Below the pieces are notes generated by a model. The model was not told the origin of the DNA and made no database searches. It was given only the letters and a program-made list of their open reading frames with translations. A stretch of 64,000 bases of DNA from Halorussus vallis (GTDB lineage: Archaea > Halobacteriota > Halobacteria > Halobacteriales > Haladaptataceae), in NCBI RefSeq assembly GCF_024138165.1, contig NZ_CP100002.1, positions 124,001 through 188,000 on the forward strand. The letters run 5' to 3'. This document shows, piece after piece, positions 34,962-44,050 of the stretch (position 1 is the first letter of the stretch; the number at the start of each line of letters is the position of its first letter). A program made the translations under genes and the position numbers.

Positions 34962-36110
34962 ATGCACGACGTGGGTGTCGAGGACCGGGAGCTTCGCGCA
35001 ACGGCCCTCGACTCGCTGTTGACGACCGTCGCCGTTCTCGACGGCGACGGCACCATCCTGACGACGAACGAGGCGTGGCGGGAGTTCGGTCGCACCGCCG
35101 AGCGCGCGACCGAACTCCCCGCGCCGGTCGGCGACGTCGGCGAGAACTACCTCGAGGCCTGCGACGCCGCCGACGGGTACGCCGGCCGGGCGGCCGACGG
35201 GATTCGCTCGGTCCTCGACGGCGACCGCGACCGGTTCGCCCTGGAGGTTCCGGCCCACTCTCCGCGCCGGAAGCGGTGGCTCGCGTTCCAGGTTCGACCG
35301 CTCGACGGCGGGCGGGACGAGGACGACGCGGGCGGCCCCGACGGAACCGCCGACGCTCGCGCGGTCGTCTCGTTCGACGACGTCACCGAGCGCAAACTCG
35401 CCGAACGCGAGGTCGAGGAGCAGGCCGCGGAACTCGACGAGAAACGCCGAAACCTCACGATGCTGAATCAGGTCGTCCGCCACGACATCAGAAATGAGAT
35501 GAACGTCGTCCTGACGTGGGCGAAGATGCTCGACGACCACGTCGACGAGGCGGGCCGCGAGGGCGTCGACTACGTCCTCGACGCCGGCGAGAACGTGGTG
35601 GACCTGACCCAGACCATCGGCGACCTCACCGAGATGCTCGCGGAGGGCGAGGACATCCCGCTGGAACCGGTGGCGCTCGCGCCGGCGCTCCGCTCGGAGA
35701 TCGAAACCCTCCGGGCGAAGGACGCCGCCCGCGAGTCGGCGGTCACCGTGACCGGCGACGAGGACCTCCCGGAGGTGTCGGTGCTGGCCGACGAGATGCT
35801 CTCGTCGGTGCTGGTCAACCTCCTGAACAACGCGGCGCTGCACAGCGACGCCGAGAACCCCCGCGTCGACGTCTCGGTGACCGTCACCGACGAGTCGGCG
35901 GTGGTCGAAATCGCCGACGACGGGCCGGGTATCCCCGACGAGCGCAAGGAGTCGGTGTTCGAACGGGGCGAGCGGGGTGCGGACAGCGACGGCACGGGCC
36001 TCGGCCTCTACCTCGTCGAGAAGACCGTCGACCGCTACGGCGGCGACGTTCGGGTCGAGGACAACGACCCGCGAGGTGCGGTGTTCCGGGTCGAACTGCC
36101 GCGGGCGTGA
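34962..36110 (+). CDS. Soluble PAS-domain histidine kinase
   Basis: A 382-residue sensor kinase without membrane segments. A PAS/PAC module occupies about residues 10-145 (LLTTVAVLDGDGTILTTNEA, then AVVSFDDVTERKLAE). A coiled helix leads to the H-box MLNQVVRHDIRNEMN with the phosphorylated His at about residue 175. The ATPase domain has the N-box VLVNLLNNAALHSD, G1 EIADDGPGIPDERKESVF and G2 GTGLGLYLVEK. The HDIRNEMN sequence is typical of haloarchaeal kinases. No partner response regulator is adjacent; the nearest is the HalX regulator at 40.2 kb. A convergent KaiC-like gene follows. Confidence 0.92.
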   Translation: MHDVGVEDRELRATALDSLLTTVAVLDGDGTILTTNEAWREFGRTAERATELPAPVGDVGENYLEACDAADGYAGRAADGIRSVLDGDRDRFALEVPAHSPRRKRWLAFQVRPLDGGRDEDDAGGPDGTADARAVVSFDDVTERKLAEREVEEQAAELDEKRRNLTMLNQVVRHDIRNEMNVVLTWAKMLDDHVDEAGREGVDYVLDAGENVVDLTQTIGDLTEMLAEGEDIPLEPVALAPALRSEIETLRAKDAARESAVTVTGDEDLPEVSVLADEMLSSVLVNLLNNAALHSDAENPRVDVSVTVTDESAVVEIADDGPGIPDERKESVFERGERGADSDGTGLGLYLVEKTVDRYGGDVRVEDNDPRGAVFRVELPRA

Positions 36111-36225
36111 GCGACCGAGGCGAAACTCGTTCCGTGCGGTCGAGGCGTCCCGGAGGTTTCCGGTCGACCGGGTGCGCCGCGACTCCGATTCCTCAGGGTA
36201 ACTCCGATTTTTCGGGTCCCGTCAC

Positions 36226-36259
36226 GCGCAGACGCGACGCGTTTGCGTCGCGTCTGCGC
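36226..36259. repeat. Palindrome, 15-base arms, between convergent genes
   Basis: GCGCAGACGCGACGC-GTTT-GCGTCGCGTCTGCGC, between the 3' ends of the histidine kinase gene and the convergent KaiC-like gene, where it could end transcription from both sides. Confidence 0.6.
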
Positions 36260-36347
36260 ACAGAAACAAAATCCATCTCATCGAGTTCCTCTCGCCGAAT
36301 CCTCTCGAATTCCTTCCGCCGAACTCCTCGTGGTCGCCGAGCGCCCC

Positions 36348-37826
36348 TCAGTCGCCGAACGTCTCGCGCTCCTCGTCGTCGCCGACCCACTCGGGGGTCC
36401 CGCTGAGGATGCCCCGAAGTTCGGTCAGCGGTTCGCCGACCCGGACGCCGTGGCTCGTGATGTCGAACTTCCGGAGCGTCCGCTCGAAGTCGCTGGTCCG
36501 CTTCTTGATGACGCCGACGGCCTTGTGGAGTTCGCCCTGGACCTCGACGTGCTGGAAGACGACGATGTTGTCGGCCAGGTAGCTGATGTCGGACTCGGTG
36601 GCCTGGAACTCCCCGGTGACTCCCGACACCTCGTCGACGAACACGACCGTGACGCCCATGTTCTTGAGGTAGCGCCCGAGCATGTGGAGTTTGCGCACGA
36701 GGTCGTCCTCGCTCCCACGGAGCGCGAGTTTGTACCCCTGGATGCCGTCGAGCATCACGATGGAGGCGTCGCGCTCTTCGACCTCCGTCCGGACCTTGTC
36801 GGCGAACTCCTCGGCGGAGTGGTTCAGGGGTTCGACCTGCTCGACGTTCAGCGCCTCCTGGTCGAGCATCGCCTCGACGGGGACGTCGATGGCCTCGCTC
36901 CGCTCAAGCAGCGTCTTCTTCGACTCCTCGAACAGGTACAGCACCGAGCGCTCGCCCCGGCCCGCCGCCTCCTTGATGAACTGCGTGCCGACGGTGGTCT
37001 TGCCGACGCCGGTCGGACCGCTGATTATCGTGACCGTCCCGCGTTCGATGCCGCCGTGGAGCAGTTCGTCGAACTGGGGCACGCCCGACGAGAGCGGTTC
37101 GGAGACGTACTCGCGGTCGTGGTCGTCCGGGCGGAGTTCCGGGTACACCGACAGTCCGTCCGAGGAGATGCGCACCGCGTGAGTACCCTGCTGGACGTCC
37201 GACCCGCGGAACTTCGGGACCGAGAGCGTTCGACCGCCCTCGCCGCGGGCGAGTTCGATGGTGCCGTCGCTCAGGAACTGGAGGTCCTCGTCCGGGGAGT
37301 CGGCGGTGTCCTGGGAGGTGAAGAGCACCGTCGCGTCCCGTTCGCGGAGGTACCGCATGAACGAGACGACCTGCTTGCGGAACTGGTACTCGTCGCCGGT
37401 CAGGTACCGGAGTTTCGTCAGGGGGTCGATGAACACCCGGTCGGGTTCGAGTTCCTCGACGCGGTCGGTTATCTCGCCGGCCAGCGGGTCCTGTTCGACC
37501 TCGTCGGGGGCGAAGATGTCGTAGGACTGGTCCTCGGCGAACACGCTCGACTCCGGCGAGAGGTCGAGAAACGACACGTCGCCCAGGTCGATGCCGACCG
37601 ACCGGGCGTTCATCCGGATGTCGTCCTCGGCCTCCTCCAGGTTGATGTACAGCGCGGTCTCGTCGTTCTCGACGCCCTCGGTCAGAAACGTCATCCCGAG
37701 GATGGTCTTGCCGGTGCCGGGGTCACCCCGTACCAGGTAGCTCCGATTCCGAACGAGTCCGCCGTACAGAATCTCGTCGAGTCCCGCCGTACCCGTCGAG
37801 ATTCGGGGTGGAGAGCGTTTGGTCAT
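36348..37826 (-). CDS. KaiC-like double RecA-domain ATPase, copy 1
   Basis: A 492-residue protein with two KaiC/RadA-like ATPase domains. Walker A motifs are RGDPGTGKTILGM (residue ~33) and ISGPTGVGKTTVGTQF (residue ~265). The GLDEILYGGLVRN and FDELLHGGIERGTVT regions precede them, and RVFIDPLTKLRYL and SIVMLDGIQGYKLA resemble Walker B strands. KaiC-like proteins in archaea without kaiA/kaiB are presumed ATP-dependent signalling scaffolds; KaiC itself autophosphorylates. It is closely similar to the copy at 40906-42372 along its whole length. It is convergent with a PAS histidine kinase gene. Confidence 0.9.
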   Translation of the reverse strand: MTKRSPPRISTGTAGLDEILYGGLVRNRSYLVRGDPGTGKTILGMTFLTEGVENDETALYINLEEAEDDIRMNARSVGIDLGDVSFLDLSPESSVFAEDQSYDIFAPDEVEQDPLAGEITDRVEELEPDRVFIDPLTKLRYLTGDEYQFRKQVVSFMRYLRERDATVLFTSQDTADSPDEDLQFLSDGTIELARGEGGRTLSVPKFRGSDVQQGTHAVRISSDGLSVYPELRPDDHDREYVSEPLSSGVPQFDELLHGGIERGTVTIISGPTGVGKTTVGTQFIKEAAGRGERSVLYLFEESKKTLLERSEAIDVPVEAMLDQEALNVEQVEPLNHSAEEFADKVRTEVEERDASIVMLDGIQGYKLALRGSEDDLVRKLHMLGRYLKNMGVTVVFVDEVSGVTGEFQATESDISYLADNIVVFQHVEVQGELHKAVGVIKKRTSDFERTLRKFDITSHGVRVGEPLTELRGILSGTPEWVGDDEERETFGD

Positions 37827-38043
37827 GCTACGAAGCGTATCCGGTTGGACTTGTTCAGGTCCGAGTAATAAATCCCCTCGTCTCGGTTGCTGTCACTTTT
37901 ATCCCGTATCTATTCGGAACAGGTCGCCGTCGGGAGCAATCGGGTTCGTCGGCCTAGGCGGTTTCTAATCTCGAAATCGTCGAGAACGGAGCGCGAATGG
38001 TCCCGTCGTTTATTCTATCGTCGCGTCGTACCGCCGAGCGCAC

Positions 38044-38745
38044 ATGAGCATCCTCGCGGAGTTCACCGTCTCGGTCGAGGAGTTCCTCCTCGGGGACGCG
38101 CTTGGACGCGTCCCCGAAGTCGGCGTCGTGATTGAACGCGTGGTCGCCGAGGACCGCCGGGTGACCCCGTACTTCTGGGCCGACGGCGAGCGCTTCGAGG
38201 CGTTCGAGGCGGCGATGGAGTCCGACCCGACGGTCGACGACGTCCGGACGCTCGAAACCCACGACCGCAAGCGCTTCTACCGCGCGTCGTGGAGCGACAA
38301 GAACGAGGGCATCGCCTACGCCGTCTCGGAAACCGACGCGACGGTCCTCCGGGCAGAGGGGACCGCTTCGGGGTGGAGCCTGCGGGCGCTGTTCCCCGAG
38401 GAGGGGTCGCTCTCTTCGTTCCACGAGTTCTGCTCGTCGCACGGCCTCGACTTCGAACTCTCCCGACTCTACGAGTCGCGCAACCCCGAGGCGCTGGGCA
38501 AGTACGACGTGACCGAAAAACAACGCGAGGCGCTGACCGCCGCCGTCGAGTCGGAGTACTTCTCGGTTCCTCGCGGCGTCACGCTGAAGGAACTCGCGGG
38601 GGACCTCGACATCTCGCCGAACGCGCTCTCGACCCGCCTGCGGCGCGGTCATCAGAATCTCATCACCAACACGCTCTGCCACGACGCGAAACGGGGCGGG
38701 GAGGCCGTCTCCGACCGCGAGACGGCGACGCCGACTCGCCGCTGA
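38044..38745 (+). CDS. Bacterio-opsin-activator-type HTH regulator
   Basis: A 233-residue protein with an N-terminal sensor-like region of ~150 residues (MSILAEFTVSVEEFLLGDAL onward). The C-terminal HTH_10 domain is: TEKQREALTAAVESEYFSVP, then GVTLKELAGDLDISPNALST and RLRRGHQNLI. This is the Bat family layout of haloarchaeal transcription activators. A TTTATTCTATC element about 30 bases upstream supports the start. It is located between two KaiC-like genes, suggesting an output role for that signalling block, which is inference. Confidence 0.9.
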   Translation: MSILAEFTVSVEEFLLGDALGRVPEVGVVIERVVAEDRRVTPYFWADGERFEAFEAAMESDPTVDDVRTLETHDRKRFYRASWSDKNEGIAYAVSETDATVLRAEGTASGWSLRALFPEEGSLSSFHEFCSSHGLDFELSRLYESRNPEALGKYDVTEKQREALTAAVESEYFSVPRGVTLKELAGDLDISPNALSTRLRRGHQNLITNTLCHDAKRGGEAVSDRETATPTRR

Positions 38746-39069
38746 TGCGGCGACTACTTAATAGTCGTGATTACTACTGCCGCGCCTTTATAAGCACACG
38801 GTTGCTTCTTCGTAGTGAAAGCAACGTGGAGGGTGAGGGGTGACGGTCCGAAGGCAGGAACGCCGCCGCAGACGTCCCGCTTCTTCCGCAGACGGGACGA
38901 GACGTCCCACATCGTCCGGTCGTCTCCTCCGATACGGACGAGACGGGCCGACTTTCCGAACAACAATAGATTAATACGTCCGATGACTACATATCGTAAC
39001 ACACGACGGAAATTTCGGTATCACGTCACAGAGACGGGGAACGAACCCACGAAACATGTACGATAACGA
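38746..39069. other. Gap with promoter-like AT-rich stretches
   Basis: No gene is supported. The plus strand carries imperfect GCAGACGTCCC / GACGAGACGTCCCAC repeats around 38868-38912 and AT-rich parts at 38756-38820 and 38960-39065, the latter presumably the promoter of the following gene. Confidence 0.4.
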
Positions 39070-40191
39070 ATGAATATCGACACATCGGACAGGAGGCAGC
39101 TCGAGCGAGCCTCGAACGTCCTCCTGCTGGCGCCGCTGACGCCCACCGGCAACCGGGCGTGTCTGGAGTTGCTGACCGCGACGTCGTCGCCGGAGAACAC
39201 GAACGTCGCGGCGGTGACCTACACGCCTCCCCCGGAAACGTGGGTTTCCGACTGGAAGTCCCACATTCGAACGCTCCCGGCCGAACTCGCGTTCATCCAC
39301 GCCAACCAGGTCGAGACGAACGCGGAACCGGGCGACGAATCGGGGATTCCGAGCGGAACCACCGTCGCACGGGTCGATCCCAACCAGCCGATGGACATCG
39401 TCGCGCCGCTGAGCGAACAGCTCACGCGGTGGGAGAACAACGGGAACCAGACGGTCATCTCGGTCCAGACGCTGACCATCCTGCTGGAGTACGTCGACTT
39501 CGACACGGCGTTCCGCTACCTGCACATCCTGACTCACCGCGTGCAGGCGGCCGACGCCATCGGCTACTACCACATGGACCCCGACATCCACGACGAGGAG
39601 ACGGTCAACACGCTGAAGACCCTCTTCGACGCGGTCGTGGAGGTTTCGACCGACGGCGACGAGTGGTCGGTCGCCGAAACCTACGGCGACCGCACCGCCA
39701 CCAGCGACCACTCCCAGACCCACGATACCGACGTCTCGGTGGACGAGTCGGACGGCGGCCTCTTCTCCGCGGTCCGAAACTCCCTGTCGGGGCTGTTTTC
39801 GGATTCGGACGGCGGGCCGAACGGTTCGACCCCCGAACCGGAGTCGCCGGATCCGACCGCGGCGACTGGAACCGGCGACGGCGCCGCACCCCGGGACGGC
39901 GACGTGGCCAGCACCGGTACCGGCGGCGGTGTGGGCGATTTCCCCGAGGACGCGATGCTCACCGACGAGGACCGCATCAGGGAACTGCTCACCCAGTACG
40001 GCGGCCGGATGAAGCAGACCGACGTGACCGAGGAGACGGACTGGTCGAAGTCGACGGTGAGCCGCAAGCTCTCGAAGATGGAGGAGAAGGGTCTCATCAC
40101 CCGCGTGCAGGTCGGTCGCGGCAATCTCGTCTTCTTGAGCGGCTACGAACCGGAGTCGACCAAATCCCCTTTCGAGAAGGAGTCGGACTGA
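39070..40191 (+). CDS. RecA-like (DUF7504-type) protein with C-terminal winged helix
   Basis: A 373-residue protein. Residues ~1-190 resemble a RecA/KaiC-like core that has lost its Walker A motif (ASNVLLLAPLTPTGNRACLELL, then ISVQTLTILLEYVDFDTAFRYLH). After ~85 residues of acidic, Gly/Ser-rich linker, residues ~295-360 form a winged helix (DRIRELLTQYGGRMKQTDVT and KSTVSRKLSKMEEKGLITRV). Such proteins are haloarchaea-specific and often lie beside HalX regulators and KaiC-like ATPases. It probably links the ATPase signalling state to DNA binding. It opens the co-directional set that runs to 43793. Confidence 0.78.
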   Translation: MNIDTSDRRQLERASNVLLLAPLTPTGNRACLELLTATSSPENTNVAAVTYTPPPETWVSDWKSHIRTLPAELAFIHANQVETNAEPGDESGIPSGTTVARVDPNQPMDIVAPLSEQLTRWENNGNQTVISVQTLTILLEYVDFDTAFRYLHILTHRVQAADAIGYYHMDPDIHDEETVNTLKTLFDAVVEVSTDGDEWSVAETYGDRTATSDHSQTHDTDVSVDESDGGLFSAVRNSLSGLFSDSDGGPNGSTPEPESPDPTAATGTGDGAAPRDGDVASTGTGGGVGDFPEDAMLTDEDRIRELLTQYGGRMKQTDVTEETDWSKSTVSRKLSKMEEKGLITRVQVGRGNLVFLSGYEPESTKSPFEKESD

Positions 40192-40193
40192 CG

Positions 40194-40247
40194 ATGACGG
40201 TGACCGAATCCAACGACCCGCGACGGGACAAGTTCCAGCATGAGTGA
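40194..40247 (+). other. 17-codon mini-ORF bridging to the HalX gene
   Basis: MTVTESNDPRRDKFQHE starts two bases after the previous stop codon, and its stop lies just inside the HalX gene, overlapping its ATG at 40240. There is no ribosome-binding sequence before the HalX ATG, so re-initiation after this mini-ORF is possible. It may be chance. Confidence 0.25.
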
Positions 40248-40845
40248 ATCAGTTCAAAGCGATAGCGAAATCGGAGCGACGCCCGACGATGCGACGGTGT
40301 TGATCGTCGACGACGAACAGCCCATCACCGACGCGTATGCACAGTGGTTAGAGAACGACTACGAGGTTCGGACCGCCTACAGCGGTTCGGAGGCCCTCGA
40401 GGAACTCGACGAGGCCGTCGACGTGGTCCTGCTCGACCGCCGGATGCCCGACCTCTCGGGCGAGGACGTCCTCGCGGAGATTCACGAGCAGGGACTCACC
40501 TGTCGCGTCGCGCTCGTGTCGGCGGTCGAACCCGACTTCGACATCCTCGAACTCGGCTTCGACGCCTACCTCGAGAAGCCGGTTTCTGAGGCCAGGGAAC
40601 TGCGCGAAACCGTCGAGACGCTACTTCGGCGCTCGACGTACGACGCCCAGATGCAGCAGTTCCTCTCGCTGGCGACCAAGAAGGCCGCCCTCGAGTCGAA
40701 GAAGAGCCAGGAGGATCTCGAGGCCAACGACGAGTACGCGGCGATGCAGTCGAAACTCGCCGACCTCCGCGAACAACTGTCGACCACCGCGACCCAGATG
40801 GACGACGAGGACCTCCGCGCGGAGTTCTACGACCCCGACGAGTAA
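40240..40845 (+). CDS. HalX-type response regulator
   Basis: A 201-residue protein. The receiver domain (residues ~20-135) has the acidic pair LIVDDEQP, the phosphoacceptor Asp in VVLLDRRMPDLSG at about residue 66, the conserved Ser/Thr region ALVSAV and the Lys of AYLEKPV. The C-terminal HalX domain is helical and coiled-coil-like (KKAALESKKSQEDLEANDEY to the end). HalX regulators are haloarchaeal and have no DNA-binding domain. The neighbours, a KaiC-like ATPase and a histidine kinase, are likely partners. Confidence 0.93.
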   Translation: MSESVQSDSEIGATPDDATVLIVDDEQPITDAYAQWLENDYEVRTAYSGSEALEELDEAVDVVLLDRRMPDLSGEDVLAEIHEQGLTCRVALVSAVEPDFDILELGFDAYLEKPVSEARELRETVETLLRRSTYDAQMQQFLSLATKKAALESKKSQEDLEANDEYAAMQSKLADLREQLSTTATQMDDEDLRAEFYDPDE

Positions 40846-40905
40846 CTCGTCCCGAACCGCTCCCCCGAACGCCTCACCTGATACGAACCAAGGAAATCCA
40901 CGACG

Positions 40906-42372
40906 ATGCAAGAAGGTTCGCCGACGCGAATATCGGCTGGCACAGACGGACTCGACGACGTTCTCCGCGGCGGACTCATCCCCGGGAGAGGCTATCTCGT
41001 CCGCGGGGCACCGGGAACCGGAAAGACGCTGCTGGGCATCAATTACCTGCTCGCCGGCGTCGAGAACGACGAGACGGTGTTGTACGTCAATCTGGAAGAG
41101 AGCGCGGAGGAGATTCGCCGCAACGCCCGGTCGGTCGGCGTCGACCTCTCGGGCGTCGACTTTCTCGACCTGAGCCCGAACTCCGACGCGTTCGCCGAGG
41201 GCCAGACGTACGACATCTTCGCCCCCGACGAGGTCGAGGGCGAACCCATCACCGAAGAGATCACCGCCCGGGTCGAGGAGTTGAATCCCGACCGGGTGTT
41301 CATCGACCCGGTGACTCAGCTCCGTCATCTCACGGCCGACGAGTACCAGTTCCGCAAGCAGGTCATCTCGCTCGTCCGCTACCTCCGCGAGCAGGGCGCG
41401 ACGGTGCTCTTCACCTCCCAGGACATGGAGGACGCCCCCGACGAGGACCTCCAGTTCCTGAGCGACGGCACCATCGAACTCGCCCGCGACGAGGACGGCC
41501 GGACGCTCTCGGTCCCGAAGTTCCGCGGGTCGGGCGCCCGCGAAGGCACCCACGCGGTGAGCATCACCGACGAGGGAATCCAGGTGTATCCGTCGCTCTC
41601 GCTCGACGGGGACGGCGGCGACTTCGAACTGGAGACCATCTCCTCGGGCGTGCCGGCGGTCGACGCGCTGTTGGGCGGCGGCTTAGAACGCGGCACGGTC
41701 ACGGTCATCAGCGGCCCGACCGGCGTCGGGAAGACGACGGCGGGTACCCAGTTCATCAAGGAGGCGGCGGGTCGGGGCGAGCGCTCGGTCATGTACATGT
41801 TCGAGGAGTCGAAGACCACGTTTCTCGAACGGAGTTCGGCAGTCAACATCCCCGTCGAGGCGATGCTCGACCACGACGCGCTCGCGGTCGAGGAGATAGA
41901 GCCGCTCAACCACTCCGCCCAGGAGTTCGCCAACCGGGTGAAGGAGGAAGTCGAGGAGCGCAACGCCTCCATCGTGATGCTCGACGGCATCAACGGCTAC
42001 CAGCTCTCGTTGCCGGGCGACAACGAGGGTCTCGTGCACCAGCTTCACACCCTGTGTCGGTATCTCAAGGACCGGGGCGTGACCGTCATCCTCATCGAGG
42101 AGGTCGGCGGCGTCACCGGCGACTTCCAGGCGACCGACGTCGGCATCAGCTACCTGGCCGACAACATCGTCTTCCTGCGCCACCTCGAACTCGACGGCGA
42201 GATGCGCAAGGCCATCGGCGTCCTCAAAAAACGGACGAGCGACTTCGAGCGGATGCTTCGAGAGTTCCGCATCACCGAACACGGACTCCGGGTGGGCGAA
42301 CCACTCGAAGGACTCAAGGGAATCATGAGCGGCCAGCCGGAAGTCCAAAGACGTGACGTCGACGAACGATGA
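40906..42372 (+). CDS. KaiC-like double RecA-domain ATPase, copy 2
   Basis: A 488-residue paralogue of the protein at 36348-37826, with both ATPase domains intact: GAPGTGKTLLGIN (residue ~35) and ISGPTGVGKTTAGTQF (residue ~265). DILRGG-type loops (GLDDVLRGGLIPGRGYLVRG) and the acidic VFIDPVTQLRHL and SIVMLDGINGYQLS strands are also present. Its stop overlaps the start of the next kinase gene (ATGA), so KaiC-like ATPase and kinase are made together. A role as ATP-driven switch or scaffold upstream of the kinase is inference; no KaiA or KaiB is present. Confidence 0.92.
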   Translation: MQEGSPTRISAGTDGLDDVLRGGLIPGRGYLVRGAPGTGKTLLGINYLLAGVENDETVLYVNLEESAEEIRRNARSVGVDLSGVDFLDLSPNSDAFAEGQTYDIFAPDEVEGEPITEEITARVEELNPDRVFIDPVTQLRHLTADEYQFRKQVISLVRYLREQGATVLFTSQDMEDAPDEDLQFLSDGTIELARDEDGRTLSVPKFRGSGAREGTHAVSITDEGIQVYPSLSLDGDGGDFELETISSGVPAVDALLGGGLERGTVTVISGPTGVGKTTAGTQFIKEAAGRGERSVMYMFEESKTTFLERSSAVNIPVEAMLDHDALAVEEIEPLNHSAQEFANRVKEEVEERNASIVMLDGINGYQLSLPGDNEGLVHQLHTLCRYLKDRGVTVILIEEVGGVTGDFQATDVGISYLADNIVFLRHLELDGEMRKAIGVLKKRTSDFERMLREFRITEHGLRVGEPLEGLKGIMSGQPEVQRRDVDER

Positions 42373-43793
42373 CCGTCGGTCCGGCGCCACTCGGTAACGG
42401 TGCGTCCGGAGAATCGGCCGACCGAATCCTCCTGCTCGTGGACCACGACCAGAACCGGCGGTTGCTGGCGAACTGGCTCGCGCCGACCTACTCGGTGCTG
42501 ACGCCCGACCCGGACGGGGAACCGCTCGCGAACGATTTCGACCTCTGTCTCGTCGACGAGTCGTCGTTCAGCCGGCACGTCGACGCCCTCCAGGAGCGGA
42601 AGGCGTCGGCGAGCCCCCGATTTCTCCCCTACTTGCTGGTCACGCAGGCGCCCTCGCCGGCGCGCAACCCCGAGATGTGGGAGTACGTCGACGAGGTCAT
42701 CACCAGCCCGGTCGAGAAGGCGATCCTCCGGGCGCGCATCGACGGCCTCCTCGAACGCCGTCGGCTCTCGCTCGAACTCTACCGCGAGAAAGAACAGAGC
42801 GAAGAGCGGTTTCGGACGCTGTTCGACACCGCTCCCGACCCCGTCTTCGTCTTCGACGCCGACGGTCGGATTCGGTCGGTCAACGACGCGTTCCGACGCC
42901 TGACCGGGGTCGACGACGTCGACATCCACGGTCGGCCGATCTCGGAGGTGGAGGTGTTCTCCGAGAGCGCGGTCAAGGCGCTGACCGCCGACCTCCACGC
43001 CAGGACCGACGCCGAGGCCGCGGTCGACGAGACGTACACGGTCACCTACACCACCCAAGACGGCGAGACGCGTCACGCGGAGGTCAACACGGCGTCGGTG
43101 CCGGGCGACGGCGCGACCGAGATCGTCGGCGTGCTCCGGGACGTGACCGAGCGCAAGGAGCGCGAGGACGAACTCGAACGGAAGAACGAACGCCTCGACG
43201 AGTTCGCCAGCATGCTCGCCCACGAACTCCGCAACCCGCTCGGCATCGCCCAGGTCTACCTCGGCATGGCGGAGGAGGGCGACGACGACTCGTTCGGCCA
43301 GATAAACGACGCGCTCCAGCGGATGGACCGGATGATAGACCGCCTGCTCGGACTCGCCCGCCGGGGCGAAACCGTCGGCGAGTCCGAGTCCGTCGAACTG
43401 TCGTCCGTGGCCGCCGACGCGTGGTCGCAGGTCGTCGCGCCCGAGGCGACGCTCACCATCGAGTCGGACGCGACGGTCCGGGCCGACCCCGAGCGCCTCC
43501 TGGAGGTGTTCGAGAACCTCTTTCAGAACGCGGTCGAACACGGCGGCGACGACGTGTCGGTCCGAGTTCGGACCGACGACGACTCCATCTACGTCGAGGA
43601 CGACGGCCCGGGCATCCCCGAGGAGAAGCGCGCGGCCATCTTCGAACGGGGGTACAGCGCGGCCGAGAGCGGCGTCGGCCTCGGCCTGACCATCGTCAAG
43701 CGCGTGGTCGAGGCCCACGGCTGGGAGGTGGCGGTGCCCGAGGCCGACGGGGTCGGCGCCCGCTTCGAGATTTCGAACGTCGAGTTCGAGTGA
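42369..43793 (+). CDS. Histidine kinase with degenerate receiver and PAS domains
   Basis: A 474-residue soluble kinase. Residues ~18-135 look like a receiver domain (RILLLVDHDQNRRLLANWLA) in which the phosphoacceptor position reads CLVDESSF, so Asp is present but the surrounding motif is atypical. A coiled linker is followed by a PAS domain (RFRTLFDTAPDPVFVFDADG, then VLRDVTERKERE), the H-box EFASMLAHELRNPLG (His ~ residue 284), N-box FENLFQNAVEHGG, G1 VEDDGPGIPEEKRAAIFERG and G2 GVGLGLTIVKR. It is translationally coupled to the KaiC-like ATPase and ends the signalling set. Confidence 0.92.
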   Translation: MTVGPAPLGNGASGESADRILLLVDHDQNRRLLANWLAPTYSVLTPDPDGEPLANDFDLCLVDESSFSRHVDALQERKASASPRFLPYLLVTQAPSPARNPEMWEYVDEVITSPVEKAILRARIDGLLERRRLSLELYREKEQSEERFRTLFDTAPDPVFVFDADGRIRSVNDAFRRLTGVDDVDIHGRPISEVEVFSESAVKALTADLHARTDAEAAVDETYTVTYTTQDGETRHAEVNTASVPGDGATEIVGVLRDVTERKEREDELERKNERLDEFASMLAHELRNPLGIAQVYLGMAEEGDDDSFGQINDALQRMDRMIDRLLGLARRGETVGESESVELSSVAADAWSQVVAPEATLTIESDATVRADPERLLEVFENLFQNAVEHGGDDVSVRVRTDDDSIYVEDDGPGIPEEKRAAIFERGYSAAESGVGLGLTIVKRVVEAHGWEVAVPEADGVGARFEISNVEFE

Positions 43794-43817
43794 ACGAGTC
43801 GAACACGCCCAAATTTG

Positions 43818-43834
43818 AACCGTTACAAACGGTT
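43818..43834. repeat. Short hairpin after the signalling operon
   Basis: AACCGTT-ACA-AACGGTT, 25 bases past the stop codon. The surrounding sequence is unusually AT-rich. It may mark the end of the operon transcript. Confidence 0.35.
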
Positions 43835-44050
43835 TAAACGGAGCGAAAACTGTTCTGAACGGAGTCCGCAACGCTTTGGGACTGCGTAATCCCGAGATAC
43901 TGTTAGCTGGGTTACTCTAAAATGGTGTATTATGGGCTTTGAGGCCTCCTACCGTCGAAATCCGGCAGTTCGGGTCCTCGAAACGATGTGCAATTCTCGA
44001 GACGGCGTTACGGCTTTATTACTTTCAGGTGGATAGACTATCTCAGGCCA

